64,000 nucleotides of DNA, taken from NCBI RefSeq assembly GCF_905404315.1, contig NC_066280.1:11231001-11295000 (forward strand). Reading direction: 5' to 3'. Positions 45,952 through 56,976 of this stretch are shown here, one piece after another. The translations under genes were made by a program, and so were the position numbers. The stretch comes from Leptidea sinapis. Taxonomy: Eukaryota > Arthropoda > Insecta > Lepidoptera > Pieridae. The first letter of the stretch is position 1, and each line of letters opens with the position of its first letter. A model generated the notes under the pieces. That model did not search any database and had not been told where the DNA came from. It saw only the letters and a list, made by a program, of their open reading frames with translations.

Positions 45952-46046
45952 CACTCACATTCACTCACACCACTCACATTCACTTACACTACTCACATTC
46001 ACTCACACTACTCACATTCGCTCACACTACTCACATTCACTCACAC
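45952..46046 (+). repeat. 19-bp minisatellite, five units
   Basis: Units of CACTCACATTCACTCACAC (first position C or T) at 45952, 45971, 45990, 46009 and 46028, nearly identical. Confidence 0.95.
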
Positions 46047-46380
46047 CATACAACCTACTCACCGTTTCAGTTACTCAATATGGATACGATTTCTTCTTTT
46101 CTTTCTATTTAATTTTTTCTTGTTAGTTTTTCTAGTATTTTTTCGTTTTTGTCTTAAACTACTTTGTCACATACTTATTGTACTGTTAATAATATTCCTG
46201 TTAATTGGCGTATCTATTCTGTATTATTTTAATATACTCTTTTCATTTTGTTAGCTGTAAGGAATCATAAATAAATAAATATCTTTCAGCTTTATACGCA
46301 TTGAAAATCTTTGTATAGTCTTTAAGCCGATGGCTGAGCATACAGCTGATACCAAGCCTTTGATATTTTTTACAGTTATA
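46047..46380. other. T-rich interval
   Basis: T-rich stretch ending with AATAAATAAATATC (46268-46283), possibly a LINE 3' tail. The open frame across it and the minisatellite is not credited as a gene. Confidence 0.4.
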
Positions 46381-46745
46381 TCTTAATATATATAAATTAC
46401 GTGTCACGTTGTTTGTCCGCGATGGACTCCTAAACTAATGAACGGATTTTAATGGGGATTACTTCATGGAGTGCAGTTTGGTCCAACTTGAGAGATAGGA
46501 TAGTTTTAATTTTGATTTGGGATCCATAATTATGTTTATTTTCAATATTTGTTTTGCATGGACATTTTTTCTATGAGAGAATTTAGTGACGCATGGTTTG
46601 ACAGTTCCGCTATGAAATAATTTAATTATAACAACAATAGCATCTTTTACGAAATAATTCTTGATGTTTTGAAATATTATTGGCAAATTCCTACAAAACA
46701 GTTTTTTTTAAATATCTACAGAACAACGTTTGTCAAGTCAGCTAA
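46381..46745 (+). mobile_element. Non-autonomous Helitron H1, copy 2
   Basis: Starts TCTTAATATATATAAATTAC after an A. Ends ACAGAACAACGTTTGTC and CTAA (CTRR form). The T after the end is lost. Confidence 0.75.
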
Positions 46746-46749
46746 GTCA

Positions 46750-46973
46750 GTCAATATATAATAATATGGCCAGACGAGTTTCATATGGAATATATAAACT
46801 TATCATGAAAAATACAACAAGAATCAAACAATATAAAAAAAAACTCCTTCTACCAAAATTGATATCTGAATGAAATATTTATCTCTGCTTTATTCTCAGA
46901 CAATATTGCAAAACTAACAAAAGTTGTACGACTAATATACAGTTAGTACGATATTGTATTATTTTTTATAAGG
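46750..46973 (-). repeat. Repeat V, copy 2 (uninterrupted)
   Basis: Reverse of copy 1. The continuous AGACAATATTGCAAAACTAA at 46898 shows the pre-insertion state of the LINE-D site. Confidence 0.85.
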
Positions 46974-47943
46974 TACAGGGTGGTCCAAAAGTCTGTGAAC
47001 ATTTGAATCGGTTGCCGCGTCTAGCAGTGGCGGCGGAGGGGGGTGGAAGGGTTACGCGTTGCAAGAACGGCCAATGGGATTATTATATTAATTAGTACCA
47101 TGGCGTCGTTCAGCGGTAGTCAACGTGCGTTTTGTGTACGCGAGTACTATCGAAACAACGATTCTGCGAAAGCTAAGGCTCAACGAAAGTTCTGCAATCA
47201 TTACAAGATACGACACAAAAATCAAGCTCTATCAGGTGTGTTAATTAAAAAATGGGTGCTCAAGTTTGAGAAGACGGGTTCAACAATGGATTTACCTCGA
47301 TCTGGCCGGCCTAGAACGTCGAGGGACCCCGAAAACAAGGAGCGAGTAAAATTATCTGTTCGTGACCAACCTGGACTTTCAACTCGAAAGCGGTCTGCTA
47401 TCCTTAGCGTGCCAAGATAATGATGTATTAAACCGCATTTTCAAGAAAGATTTAAGTCTACATTCCTATAAAATCCAAATGGTGCAGGAATTAAGGACCA
47501 TGCCACTAGGTTGCAGTTTGCGAACGAAATGGTAGAGCGATTCACCAGTTTTACAAACATTTTTTTCTCAACGAGGCACACTTCCACCTAAATGGGCATG
47601 TTAATAGACAAAATTGTCGTTATTGGAGTGACACTATGTCATGGTGATTAAAAACCCCTGCATTCCAGCCAACCAACCCAGTAACTCTTGACGAATTAAA
47701 GGATCGTATTCGCACAGAAATCCAAAACATCTAAACAGAAATATGTAAAGCTGTCATCGAAAATTTCCGCTCTAGATTGCAGCAATGCCAGAATAATGAA
47801 GGATTGCATATAGATGATGTGATTTTAAAAAATAAATTCCCCTTTTGTTTAGTATCGAAAACAATAAACAATTTTGATCAACTGTAATTAGTTTTTTTTT
47901 AATCATCATTCCAATTATAAACGGACTTTTGGTCCTCCCTGTA
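46974..47943 (+). mobile_element. Mariner-superfamily transposon, internally deleted
   Basis: Ends CAGGGTGGTCCAAAAGTC and a mirrored GACTTTTGGTCCTCCCTG, with TA at both sides. The termini differ at only a few positions. Contains a decayed transposase. Confidence 0.85.
47100..47870 (+). pseudogene. Mariner-like transposase, broken
   Basis: The N-terminal DNA-binding part is open from ATG 47100 to a stop at 47418: MASFSGSQRAFCVREYYRNN then GVLIKKWVLKFEKTGS and LPRSGRPRTSR. Beyond it, other frames give FLNEAHFHLNGHVNRQNCRY (47565-47625), where the first catalytic Asp reads Asn (codon 47570). The region with the other catalytic acids is deleted. The C-terminus TLDELKDRIRTEIQNI, a stop, then ENFRSRLQQCQ remains. 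Confidence 0.85.
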
Positions 47944-47949
47944 TAAATT

Positions 47950-48105
47950 CCTGTAAATTTGAGGGGGCAAATGGGCAAGGGGCACAGCTGTTGTAAAGTG
48001 AAAATTGCAGCTTATATGCAAAGCCAGAGGTCAAAGATGCGTTGCCGGCTTTTCAAGTTTGAGTATATTCTGACCTTAAAGTTGCGTAAGTCTTATATTA
48101 TAAAT
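47950..48105 (-). repeat. LINE-C 3' fragment, copy 2
   Basis: Reverse of 44560-44715 in GACCTTAAAGTTGCGTAAG and GAGTATATTC. Abuts the right end of the mariner element. Confidence 0.55.
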
Positions 48106-48289
48106 TTATAATATAGATACGAGCTTTGGCTCGTATCTAAAATAATTCCCCAAATTCACAATAAGAAAAAATTACTATTACAACCAACTCAATCTAAAAT
48201 GAAATGGACTTTAAATTTATTTATTTATGTAGTTATTACTATAAGGTACAATAATTTCTTAAACTGGGCGTTACTTAGATTAATCCTCA

Positions 48290-48637
48290 TACTCACAAAG
48301 TTTTGACGACTGAACTGATGTTGATGAAATTTGGTACAGCGATAGACTAGAGCTTGCGAAAGGCTTACATTTTATCCCGGAAAATCCATGGTTACCGCGG
48401 GATTTCTAAGAATCTGAAATTCACTTCGATGATCACACGAGCTATAACTATACCAATAGTAGGTTAAGTTTGCCATAGCAATCTTTCTCGAAATAAGATT
48501 TATATAATATGTTAGGAACTAGAGCGAAAACGGGAACAGGAACTGGAATAGGACATAAGATAATCTTCAATTCCAAACTTGCTTATTATTTTTATAAACC
48601 CTTTATCTACACGGACGAAGTCACGGGCATCAGCTAG
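48290..48637 (+). repeat. Helitron-like H3, copy 1
   Basis: Ends AAGTCACGGGCATCAGCTAG followed by T, as expected for a Helitron 3' end. The 5' end is not sharply placed (near CTCACAAAGTTTTGACGACT). Confidence 0.65.
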
Positions 48638-48911
48638 TATGAGAATAAAAACGAGTATCCATTATCAATAATTTCTAAGCGAAGTATCAATACATCGGAG
48701 TAAATAATATTCTCTGGAACACAAGTCGAGTGGGTATCCAAATTATTGTTTTAGTTTGTTTTGTATTTCTCTCTCGTATATTATGTTTGAGCTGTTCAAC
48801 AAACAACTAATACGCTTATCAGAATGGATAAGCTTTATTGAATATTCGAAACTAAGAACATAAAACGTATTCAAATATTTACTTCCTAAATTCATATGAA
48901 TGCGTGAATAA

Positions 48912-49470
48912 TAATTTATTTATTTATTAGGTTTATTTACAATCACTTACAATAATACACACAAATATAGAAAAGTAGAACTAAAAACTAGGAATTAAAT
49001 GTAGTGATTACTTACAAATAAACGCAGCATGCACAGAAGTAATTAGTTTTAGGTATTATATATGTAATAAGTTAGGAATAAAACATTTTTTTTAAAGTAA
49101 TAAATGAGTTTTAGACAGTTACATCAATTTTCCAATTATAACATTATTAAAGATTACCAATGATGCTGCAAATGGTCTTGCGGAATTTGGCTAAGGAATC
49201 AGCAAATATATCAATATCAGCTACGCTATAAGAATTTAAAATTTTACATAATCGAGGGACTGGGGAATTGGTACCTAGGATCGTTCGAAGAAGGACAAAG
49301 TGGAGTAATAGGCTTACGTGGAATTCTTACTGGTACTCTTAGACCAAATTTATTTAGCAGTTCGGTACAGTCAATAAAGCCGTTCAATAGTTTATGAGTA
49401 AACAGAACATCCAGAAGTTCTCTACGTTCATCCAAAGTTTTTGTGTTACGTATAACAAACCCAAGCATAA
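48912..49470 (-). pseudogene. LINE-G C-terminus and tail
   Basis: The minus-strand stretch 49244-49468 and continuation encode MLGFVIRNTKTLDERRELLD, then VLFTHKLLNGFIDC, PRKPITPLCPSSND, RLCKILNSYSVADIDIF and a stop. This is the C-terminal helper region of Jockey or CR1-type LINEs. It ends with repeated AAAT units at 48915-48930. Confidence 0.78.
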
Positions 49471-49474
49471 TGAT

Positions 49475-49870
49475 AGGGTATGGTATGGTATGGTATAGGG
49501 GCTCCTGTTAACCACTAGTATGGGTCCATTTTGCGTGCAGTAATGGCCAGTTACTCCGACCAGCCCAGCTCCTTCCAGAAGTTCAGAACATTCCTGGGGT
49601 GTTCGCAGACTTCCTAGAGTGACCTCGTATTGGTTAAGGTTTTTGCCCGTTGGTTGGCCACCCCCGCAAAGTCCAGGATTACGTGAGTGACCGTTTCGTC
49701 CTCAGCTTGACAGCCTCTGCACTTTGGACTGTCCGTTAAGCCGATTGTGAAAAGGTGTTTGTTTAGTCATGTGACCCGTTAGGGTGCCCACCATTATACG
49801 GATATCATGTCTGTTGAGACTGATAAGTGTACGTATCAGTTTGGGCGACAGTGCAGGTAAATAACGATAG
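49475..49870 (-). pseudogene. R1-like LINE C-terminus with ACCAT-repeat tail
   Basis: The minus strand reads AEDETVTHVILDCAG, then NQRAKTLTN, CSELLEGAGLVGVTGHY, and ends with several ACCAT units (49478-49497). The CRGC-AEDE-HVILDC zinc-knuckle-like block is typical of R1-clade C-termini. Some frame breaks. Confidence 0.75.
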
Positions 49871-49991
49871 GGTAAAAATACCTTAAATTTTAGAGTCTTA
49901 AAATATGTTCCGTTGTGATAAAAATGTAAGATTTTATCAAATAATTAATTATAATAAATATCTTGACACAGTACTCACAAGTTCACAAGAT

Positions 49992-50068
49992 CATTTCTGC
50001 GCCGTGAAGCAGTAATGTGTAAGCATTACTGTGTTTCGGTATGAAGGGCACCGTAGCTAGTGAAATTC
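49992..50068 (+). repeat. S1 scrap, copy l
   Basis: GCCGTGAAGCAGTAATGTGT and CACCGTAGCTAGTGAAATTC: internal S1 segment cut at both ends. Confidence 0.75.
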
Positions 50069-50073
50069 TACAT

Positions 50074-50305
50074 ATTGATAGGTTTGAAGTCGGTGCCAAG
50101 CCAAATGTAATAGTAGGTAGGTAGGTAGTACCTACACTCGCCACGCGTGACTTTGAGTGGGATAGCTTCGTCTAGAACAAAAGAACCCAAACGGACAGAC
50201 ACGCGTGACCAGATAACCTTAATATTATTTAAGTAAGTAAGCTGTTTATAATATTATTAAGTTTTATTTTGTTTGGGGCTTGGCACTGACTTAAAATCTA
50301 TCAGT
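50074..50305. mobile_element. MITE O
   Basis: ATTGATAGGTTTGAAGTCGG at the left is mirrored by GACTTAAAATCTATCAGT at the right. The TIRs are about 28 bp with four to five mismatches. It interrupts or abuts S1 copy l. Contains a GTAGGTAGGTAGGTAG run. Confidence 0.65.
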
Positions 50306-50764
50306 AGGTAGCACATATAAATAACAGTATTTTATTAATATTTAAGGTAAAGGTTTGCATAAGAGGTGTATTAAATTAAATTTTTAGTTATTTGTTACTA
50401 TTCAGTTTTTCAAATTGTCGGTTTTTTTTAACCTTTATAACCATTTGTTTAGGTCTTTACTACCATTGTTGGATGATTGGTGTAAAGAGATGTTTTTCAA
50501 CAGTTAAATTCGATGGATTGACGTGCCACTGTAGAATACGTTGGAGTATTCGCACTTTTTAATAATCAAACAAGCCTTTATTCAGACCAAAAACTTATTC
50601 TTTTTTTATTTACATGCGGAATTATTATTTCAATTTGACAATATTTTCCTCGGTAATTTAATTTTTGAGATAATTGAATTATTATCAGTTTTGTCCGTCT
50701 TATAAAGACATGTGCCTCCTCCAACTCGACTCCTGTTTTCAGCCGTTCTAGACCATTTGCAACC
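50306..50764. other. Interval, no gene seen
   Basis: Nothing recognised. Confidence 0.4.
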
Positions 50765-50990
50765 AACTGGCAAATTGCCGGATTAGTTCATAGTTAATGT
50801 TCGAAAGTTCCGGAGTCATATCGGTTCGGGAAAACTGTAGCCGGTAATTCATTCCACAAAGTGGCTGTGGGAGACAAGAAGTTCCTCGCAAATCGCGTGG
50901 TAGTAGATTGGCAGTTGTTAACATGCTCAATTACAACCTTTTCAATTTCGATACAGTTATAGGTAGGTTTCCTGAAATTGCTTTCCTCCA
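50765..50990 (-). pseudogene. LINE-B C-terminal fragment
   Basis: The minus strand encodes TTTRFARNFLSPTATLWNEL then PATVFPNRYDSGTFEH, matching LINE-B at 5035-5130. Confidence 0.75.
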
Positions 50991-51004
50991 CGGTAAGAGC
51001 GTCA

Positions 51005-51105
51005 AATCCTTATCAGCTGGAAGACGTTCATTACTGGACAAAGCCTCCTTTAAAGATCTCCATGATGATCTACGCTGCCCTCATTTAACGTATTTCACCG
51101 TATTT
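51005..51105 (-). repeat. RTE-like scrap
   Basis: GCTGGAAGACGTTCATTACT and GGACAAAGCCTCC match the RTE 3' end seen at 10690-10745. Confidence 0.6.
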
Positions 51106-51143
51106 GAACACAGCTTCGAATACACCTCGAACACTAATAAAAG

Positions 51144-51454
51144 CAGTGGGAGGCTCTTTTGCACAGGAAGCCGGCTAGATTATGGGTACCACAACGGCGC
51201 CTGTTTCTGCTGTGAGGCAGAAATGTGAAACATTACTGTTTTTCGGTCTGAAGGGCGCCGTAGCTAGTGAAATTACTGGTCAAATGAGACTTAACATCTT
51301 ATGTCTCAAGGTGACAAGCGCAGTTGTAGTGCCGCTCAGAATTTTTGGGCTTTTCAAGAATCCTGAGCGGCACTGTATTGTAATGGGTAGGGCGTAACAA
51401 TTACCATTAGCTGATCGTCCTGATCGTATCGTCCCTTATTTTCTTTAAAAAAAA
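51144..51454 (+). repeat. S1 repeat, copy m
   Basis: CAGTGGGAGGCTCTTTTGCA to TTATTTTCTTT plus A run, complete. Confidence 0.88.
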
Positions 51455-51877
51455 CCACATTGGTCCGGGGCCTGGGGATAGGTCCTGCGGCTACCAGATG
51501 CAAGGCAACGGCTCAAACATTTGCACTACGGAAGCTATGAAATGCAATTGCGTTCAAGTTATAAATATATTCATTCACATGACAATGAAAATATGTACTA
51601 GTGAAGTTATTAAAATTCACTATGTTTGTTCGGTTATGAAGGAATCTTTGCAAAGTTACTCAAACATACCGATTTGTTGAGCACGAGTGAGCTTGTACAT
51701 GCAAACTCCAGCTACGAGAAAAATATTCTAAGTAGCAATGCAGAACTAATTTAAATTTAAGTGTAGTAACATAATCAACGTTATTCTTAGAACAAGAAGC
51801 CACGTACTGAAGTTATAGCCCGTACATTTGAAACTATTTTATAATAAAACTTCGGTCTTATATTATATTATTGCAAA
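51455..51877. other. Interval, no gene seen
   Basis: Nothing recognised. Confidence 0.4.
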
Positions 51878-52319
51878 CTAGCTGACCCAGCATACGTTGT
51901 ATTGCCATATAACATATTAAAAAAAAATCAATTATTAAAATTTTGATGCAACCGGTTCTCAGACCTACCAAATATACCGTACTACAATTATTGTATTCCA
52001 TTGCCATCTTGCAACCCTATATCGGTTTGGAGGATGGAACAGAATAATATAAAAAAAGTGATACAAAAATAGGTGTAGATCGTAGAAGGGCGAAAATATA
52101 AATTTGTATGTATTTTTCAATGCTGAATCATAATAAAATAAAAATTAAAAAAATTGTCAAAAAATTGGGGTGGACTACCCTTAACATTTAGGGGGATGAA
52201 AAATAGATAGTAGCTGATTCTGAATATGCATATAAAATTTGGTAAAAATCTGTAAAGCCGTTTCGGAGGAGTAAGGTAATAAAGGCTATCATTGTGACAC
52301 GAGAATTTTATATATATTA
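51878..52319 (-). mobile_element. Non-autonomous Helitron H2
   Basis: CTAG terminus in reverse (ACTAGCTGACCCAGCATACG) at 51878. The other end is GTGACACGAGAATTTTATAT followed by ATATTAAT, comparable to H1. No Rep/helicase coding. It directly abuts SINE S2 copy c. Confidence 0.7.
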
Positions 52320-52321
52320 AT

Positions 52322-52612
52322 AATATTGACACACTTTTTACACAAATTATCTTGCCCCAAGTTAAGCATATATAGCCTGTGTTATGGTTTACAAGACAAT
52401 GATATATTTAATACAATATACTTACTTAAACATACATATATTCATATAAACATACATAAATACATTTGAACATCCATGACTCGTAAACAAACATCTATAT
52501 TCATAATATAAATGCTTGCACCTACCGGCATTCGAACCCGGGACCTCTAGCTTTGTAGGTAGGATCGCTAACCACTCGGCTATACAGGTCGTCGTAAGAT
52601 GTAGTTATATTT
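52322..52612 (-). repeat. tRNA-derived SINE S2, copy c
   Basis: Full reverse copy: body TTGACACACTTTTTACACA onward, head with GGCATTCGAACCCGGGACC (B box) and CCACTCGGCTATACAGG (A box). Confidence 0.88.
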
Positions 52613-53611
52613 GTTTTTCAAGGGTTGACAGACTTATACATATTTGATGTTAATTTCCACTTGACGGCTCCTCGCGTTCATGAGAGAAAGGTCTTGAAAG
52701 ATGACCGAAACTGTCAGTGAAATATACTTTTTATTTTTTTCATTTCATTTTTTTGATCAAATTCATTCTGATTTAAATTAATTTATTCATTTTATTAAAA
52801 AGACAGACATTGGTCGGAGTTTCTTATTTTTAGAAAATGATACATTTTGTTCGCGCTGAACAAAAGAAAGATTGATATCTTCTTAAAGATGTATATTTCG
52901 TTGTCTTAACAGGATTAGATAAAATAGTTCTTGTGTAGTTGAGGTGTCGTGTGCAAGTAGTTGAAGTAGAAGAGTGAATGAATGAATGTTGTATTTGACA
53001 GATAGATGAAGGATGAAGTATGATTGAAAGATTAGGTAAATGGAGTAATATTAGAGTAATTGTTGGATAGGTTTAGGTGTATGACTCGATATAATAATAA
53101 AATTTAATTTAATCCAGTCGATGATAGGAAATCTGGCGTGGACACCTTATTGTAATCTGTGAATATTTCGAATGAAGATGTACCTACATTTCACTGTTCA
53201 ATAAATACAACTCAGGAACACAACCGACTAAAAATTAAATAAAAAGTATTTATAATATATTAATACTCCCCACGTAGATTTACAAGTAGCAACACAAAAT
53301 ATAAATTTACTACATTAATTTGCAGTCTGTAGTAATTTAATTACATCCCTTGGCTCACGTAATACAAAAAAGGTTTCATGTAAAATGCTATTTATGCCGG
53401 CGGTTGACTTTATATTCTGCAAATATAATATGAGATCCTAGCTCGTGCCCTATTCACACAAACGACACGAGCGTGCGGTAACGAAACTTACTCGTAATAT
53501 TTTATATTTTACTTAAAATAACTTTGATTTGCTTTCTAGAATGTATTAGAATAATAAATAAAATAGTTTAAAAAACTAAAAAACACGCTTTGGTTGAAAT
53601 GATAATGGTTG
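52613..53611. other. Long interval, no gene seen
   Basis: About 1 kb without coding motif or match to other families here. Confidence 0.4.
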
Positions 53612-54085
53612 AAAGGAGGATGGCGAGAATGGACCCACATAATTTTAAAAATATGGAAGCATCGTACAAGTACAAGTTTATATTAATTATAATCTTAAGT
53701 TTATAAGATATTTGTACAAAAATTATTGTGGCGACATTATGGGAGACAAAAGAAATAAATTATTAAAATTTATTAAAAATAAGTCATCTCGCACTAACGG
53801 AACGTTTTGCGCAATTGATTATTGACATCTACTTTTTTTTGACATGACAAGTCATTTTATAAATGGATGTTCAGACACCATCAAACTATCTATACCTACT
53901 CAAATCAGTAATTCAGTAGTAATTTGCAATAAGATGATTATTTTTTTCTCCCACTTTTTTAGACTTACTTACGATTTGATTTTTTCTTAGAATTGTTACG
54001 TTCTACAATTCTTAATAAGTTTCTATGATGTACGCCACTTCTTTCAGTGGGTCCCAAAATACATGCATTCTCGCCATTCTCCTTT
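53612..54085. repeat. Possible TIR element
   Basis: AAAGGAGGATGGCGAGAATG at 53612 and its reverse complement (one mismatch) at 54066-54085. No clear target duplication. Confidence 0.5.
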
Positions 54086-54344
54086 AAAATGAACATCAAT
54101 TCTTGCCTTATTGACGATAGTTGAAAAAATTATATAAAAAATCTCACTTTGCAAATTGAAAAATGGAATAATTTTATCAAATTAATGTATTGTCATCTTT
54201 CCTCGATAAATCTACTAAGTTTGAACGAAATCTGGCCGTTTAAATAAAAATACATACAGGTGAAGCTAATAAACTGCGTATAAAAATAGAATAAATTAAT
54301 GATAGGAATTATGTCGTATATAATATGTATGTGATTGGATTTAG

Positions 54345-55050
54345 ATGTTTAAAGTGAAAACTTCTTTAGCGGCGTTGAACACTTTTCTTGGGATGGGTAA
54401 TGTTAAACTCGCATCAGGACACGTGGCCTGATCGAAAATTCGTAAGACAGTCGTTGAAATTACTGATAAACGATTTATACTTTTGATTATAGTTGGGCTA
54501 TTTCAACTTAATGATCATACGTTCATTGGACCAGTGGTTGAATCATTGTGATTGCGAAGCCGAAACAACGCGAGGTCGAGGGATCGATTCTCAGCCGAGA
54601 AATATTTTTACAGTTTATATATACTAGTCAAAATAAGGGCCACCACGTTTTTACAGCATTCTCATGAATTCTTGAGGTTTAAAGGTTGATCAATGATTCA
54701 ATTGGATAAATTGATTGATTTTTATTGTAGACAGCATTAAATAATGATGCATTCCATAAAAAAACGAAATTTTCTCCACTTTTGGGGACTTATGACCTTC
54801 TCGATGTAACGTTGAGCTGTTATTGTACCGTAGCATTGGCGCCCCCAAATCTGTCACTTTCATGGATGCAAGCATCCGAAAATCAATCGAAAATATTTGG
54901 TTTTTAAGCTTTGTCACTAGCGAAGGATCTACCTGAGGCGATAGTTATACTTGTATTTCTTTCTTATTTATTATTTAGTTTAAATTTATTTTTCAAGTTC
55001 TAGTTTTCACTTCTGCCGGTACACCTGGCGTGCAACCAGTATTTTTTTTG
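54345..55050 (+). repeat. Repeat W, copy 2, with insertion
   Basis: Matches copy 3 in two parts (54345-54620 and 54899-55050). The intervening 54621-54898 is absent from copy 3 and begins ACTAGTCAAAATAAGGGCC, reminiscent of Tc1-type ends. A minus-strand open stretch in the insert has a transposase-like look but no clear motif. Confidence 0.65.
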
Positions 55051-55104
55051 ATCGGTTCTGTTATAAAAGTTCTTTAAGGTCCTTACTATCGCGTCGTACT
55101 ACTA

Positions 55105-55225
55105 CAGACATACAATATACATGGGTACCGTCAAAAGGCGGCTACACTCCTGTGATTCCTCTGGTGTTCTGGGCGGCGGTGATCAGTTAATATCAGGTGA
55201 CCCGAAGGCTAAGTTTTCTGGAAGA
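55105..55225 (+). pseudogene. LINE-A copy A7, degraded 3' end
   Basis: ACATGGGTACCGTCAAAAGG, CTCCTGTGATTCCTCTGGTG and GGCGGCGGTGATCAGTTAAT match the LINE-A 3' end with deletions. Confidence 0.8.
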
Positions 55226-55281
55226 GAAATTCCACAAAATTAAATTAAAAAAAATATATATTAATGTTTAGACAAACATTC

Positions 55282-55523
55282 CCAGTGGGAGGCTCCTTTG
55301 CACAGGATGCCGGCTAGATTATGGTAATGTTTAAGCATTACTGTGTTTCGGTCTGAAGGGCACCGTAACTAGTGAAATTACTGGGCAAATGAGACTTAAT
55401 ATCTTATATCTCAAGGTGACAAGCGCAATTGTAGTGCTCAGAATTTTTATGTTATAGGCAGGACGTATCAATTACCATCAGCTGAAAGTCGGGCTTATCT
55501 CGTCCCTTACTGTCATAAAAAAA
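55282..55523 (+). repeat. S1 repeat, copy n
   Basis: CCAGTGGGAGGCTCCTTTGC to an A-tail, with deletions after GATTATGG and across the GCCGCTCAG stem. Confidence 0.85.
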
Positions 55524-55856
55524 TTCTAGACAATTCGATAATGTATTATGAGTATTCTCTAGAACCTATAGTAGCCCCTATTATCAATCCCGGTTCCTAT
55601 ACTCTTCAAGCCATACACAGCAGCAATACAAGAATCCCGTTGTTTTAAGATTGAACTAACGGCAGTAGACATTAGTCGACAATAGTTCAAAACTTGTTTG
55701 AGTTGTCAGAACATATTATCGCTACAGAGCACAAATACTCCAGGGATAAAAGTTTATTCCACAAAGACACAGAATATGAATACAGGCAAATACAATAAGT
55801 TTATTTTGGTTATGAGAGAATGGACAATGTGTTTGGATCTTAACTAAGCAATACAG
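55524..55856. other. Interval, no gene seen
   Basis: Nothing recognised. Confidence 0.4.
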
Positions 55857-56432
55857 TTACAAAAAAGGATTGTGTGGTTTTAACGACGACAAAATTGAAA
55901 CTTTTTTCATATTATAGACATTTAACTAAAAATTTTTTGGAATAATATTCCATTAAGGGTATAAAAATCGCTTTATCAATCTTAATTTTTTACTTGGATT
56001 GTTGGAATTATAATGGGAAATAATAAAAGTAGACTAAGTCTCCAACTTATATTTTTATTGAAATCTGTGTCGTAGCCCTGGTTAAAAATAGTGATTGAAA
56101 AGGATTAAAAATAATGAAATTTGAATACTTTTGAATACTTTTAATTATATTTCATGTATAAATAGATATACAGTTTACATGGGGTGACTGATTCCCAATA
56201 CTTTTCAATCAATATTTTCAATCAGGGAGAGTACGACATACATAATACTTAACAATTATTTAGATTATATACACATATTAAAAAACTGAAAACAATATTT
56301 TATGAGGGTTTCATTAAATAGACTATACACTACACGGTCAGCTGCTGCGAAGTATAGGCACCGCCTGACCGTCATGCGACATGCAACACACAGACGAAAA
56401 AGTTTTAAACGATGTAATAAAAGTTTCAATTT
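55857..56432 (-). repeat. Dispersed repeat Y, copy 2
   Basis: Reverse of 8880-9315, about 140 bp longer because of an AT-rich insertion near 56110-56290. Confidence 0.75.
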
Positions 56433-56976
56433 AAAAATTATGAGGTTAAAAATATATATAAGCCCAATACCAAATCATTTACTCGTTACATCATTAACCT
56501 CATTACTTCTTCACAAACTTGTATACATTAACCACGGACTAGTAAAAAAATAAGGACTCCGTGTCACCTTACATAACAGTGTAGCACCAAAACAATCCGA
56601 TTAACGTGTAAATACATAGCCCCACACACTAACACTACTACAGGCCTTGTCTTCGTCTGTGACAGATCAGTTTACGTCTCAATAAAATATTTTAAAAATG
56701 CCGTCGTCCGTTGTGAAAAAATGTAAAAACGATACTATATAAGTATTTGTGGCCATATATGTCCTGTACTTTTCCCGGGGCGTAAAAAGAATAGGGGAGT
56801 CCCAGGCCCATGGGTGTCGTAAGAGGCGACTAAGGGCTTTTTAGAGGTGGGAGAGTCACGCTGCCGTCTTTTGACGTCAGCACAATCGGGCCAGACTCGT
56901 CCGGGTTAATTACCACACTCGCACAGAATACCGGCGTGAAGTAGCGGCCTAGTGCCGCTATGTTTCGCATAGGTTA

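Noticed and set aside
45847..46254. 135-codon open frame, His/Ser/Thr-rich then strongly hydrophobic
   Set aside because: It is the translation of a 19-bp minisatellite followed by a T-rich tract; no domain or start context supports a gene.
54690..54917. 75-codon minus-strand frame within the insertion in repeat W copy 2
   Set aside because: Faintly transposase-like wording but no catalytic motif or terminal repeats that I could pair.
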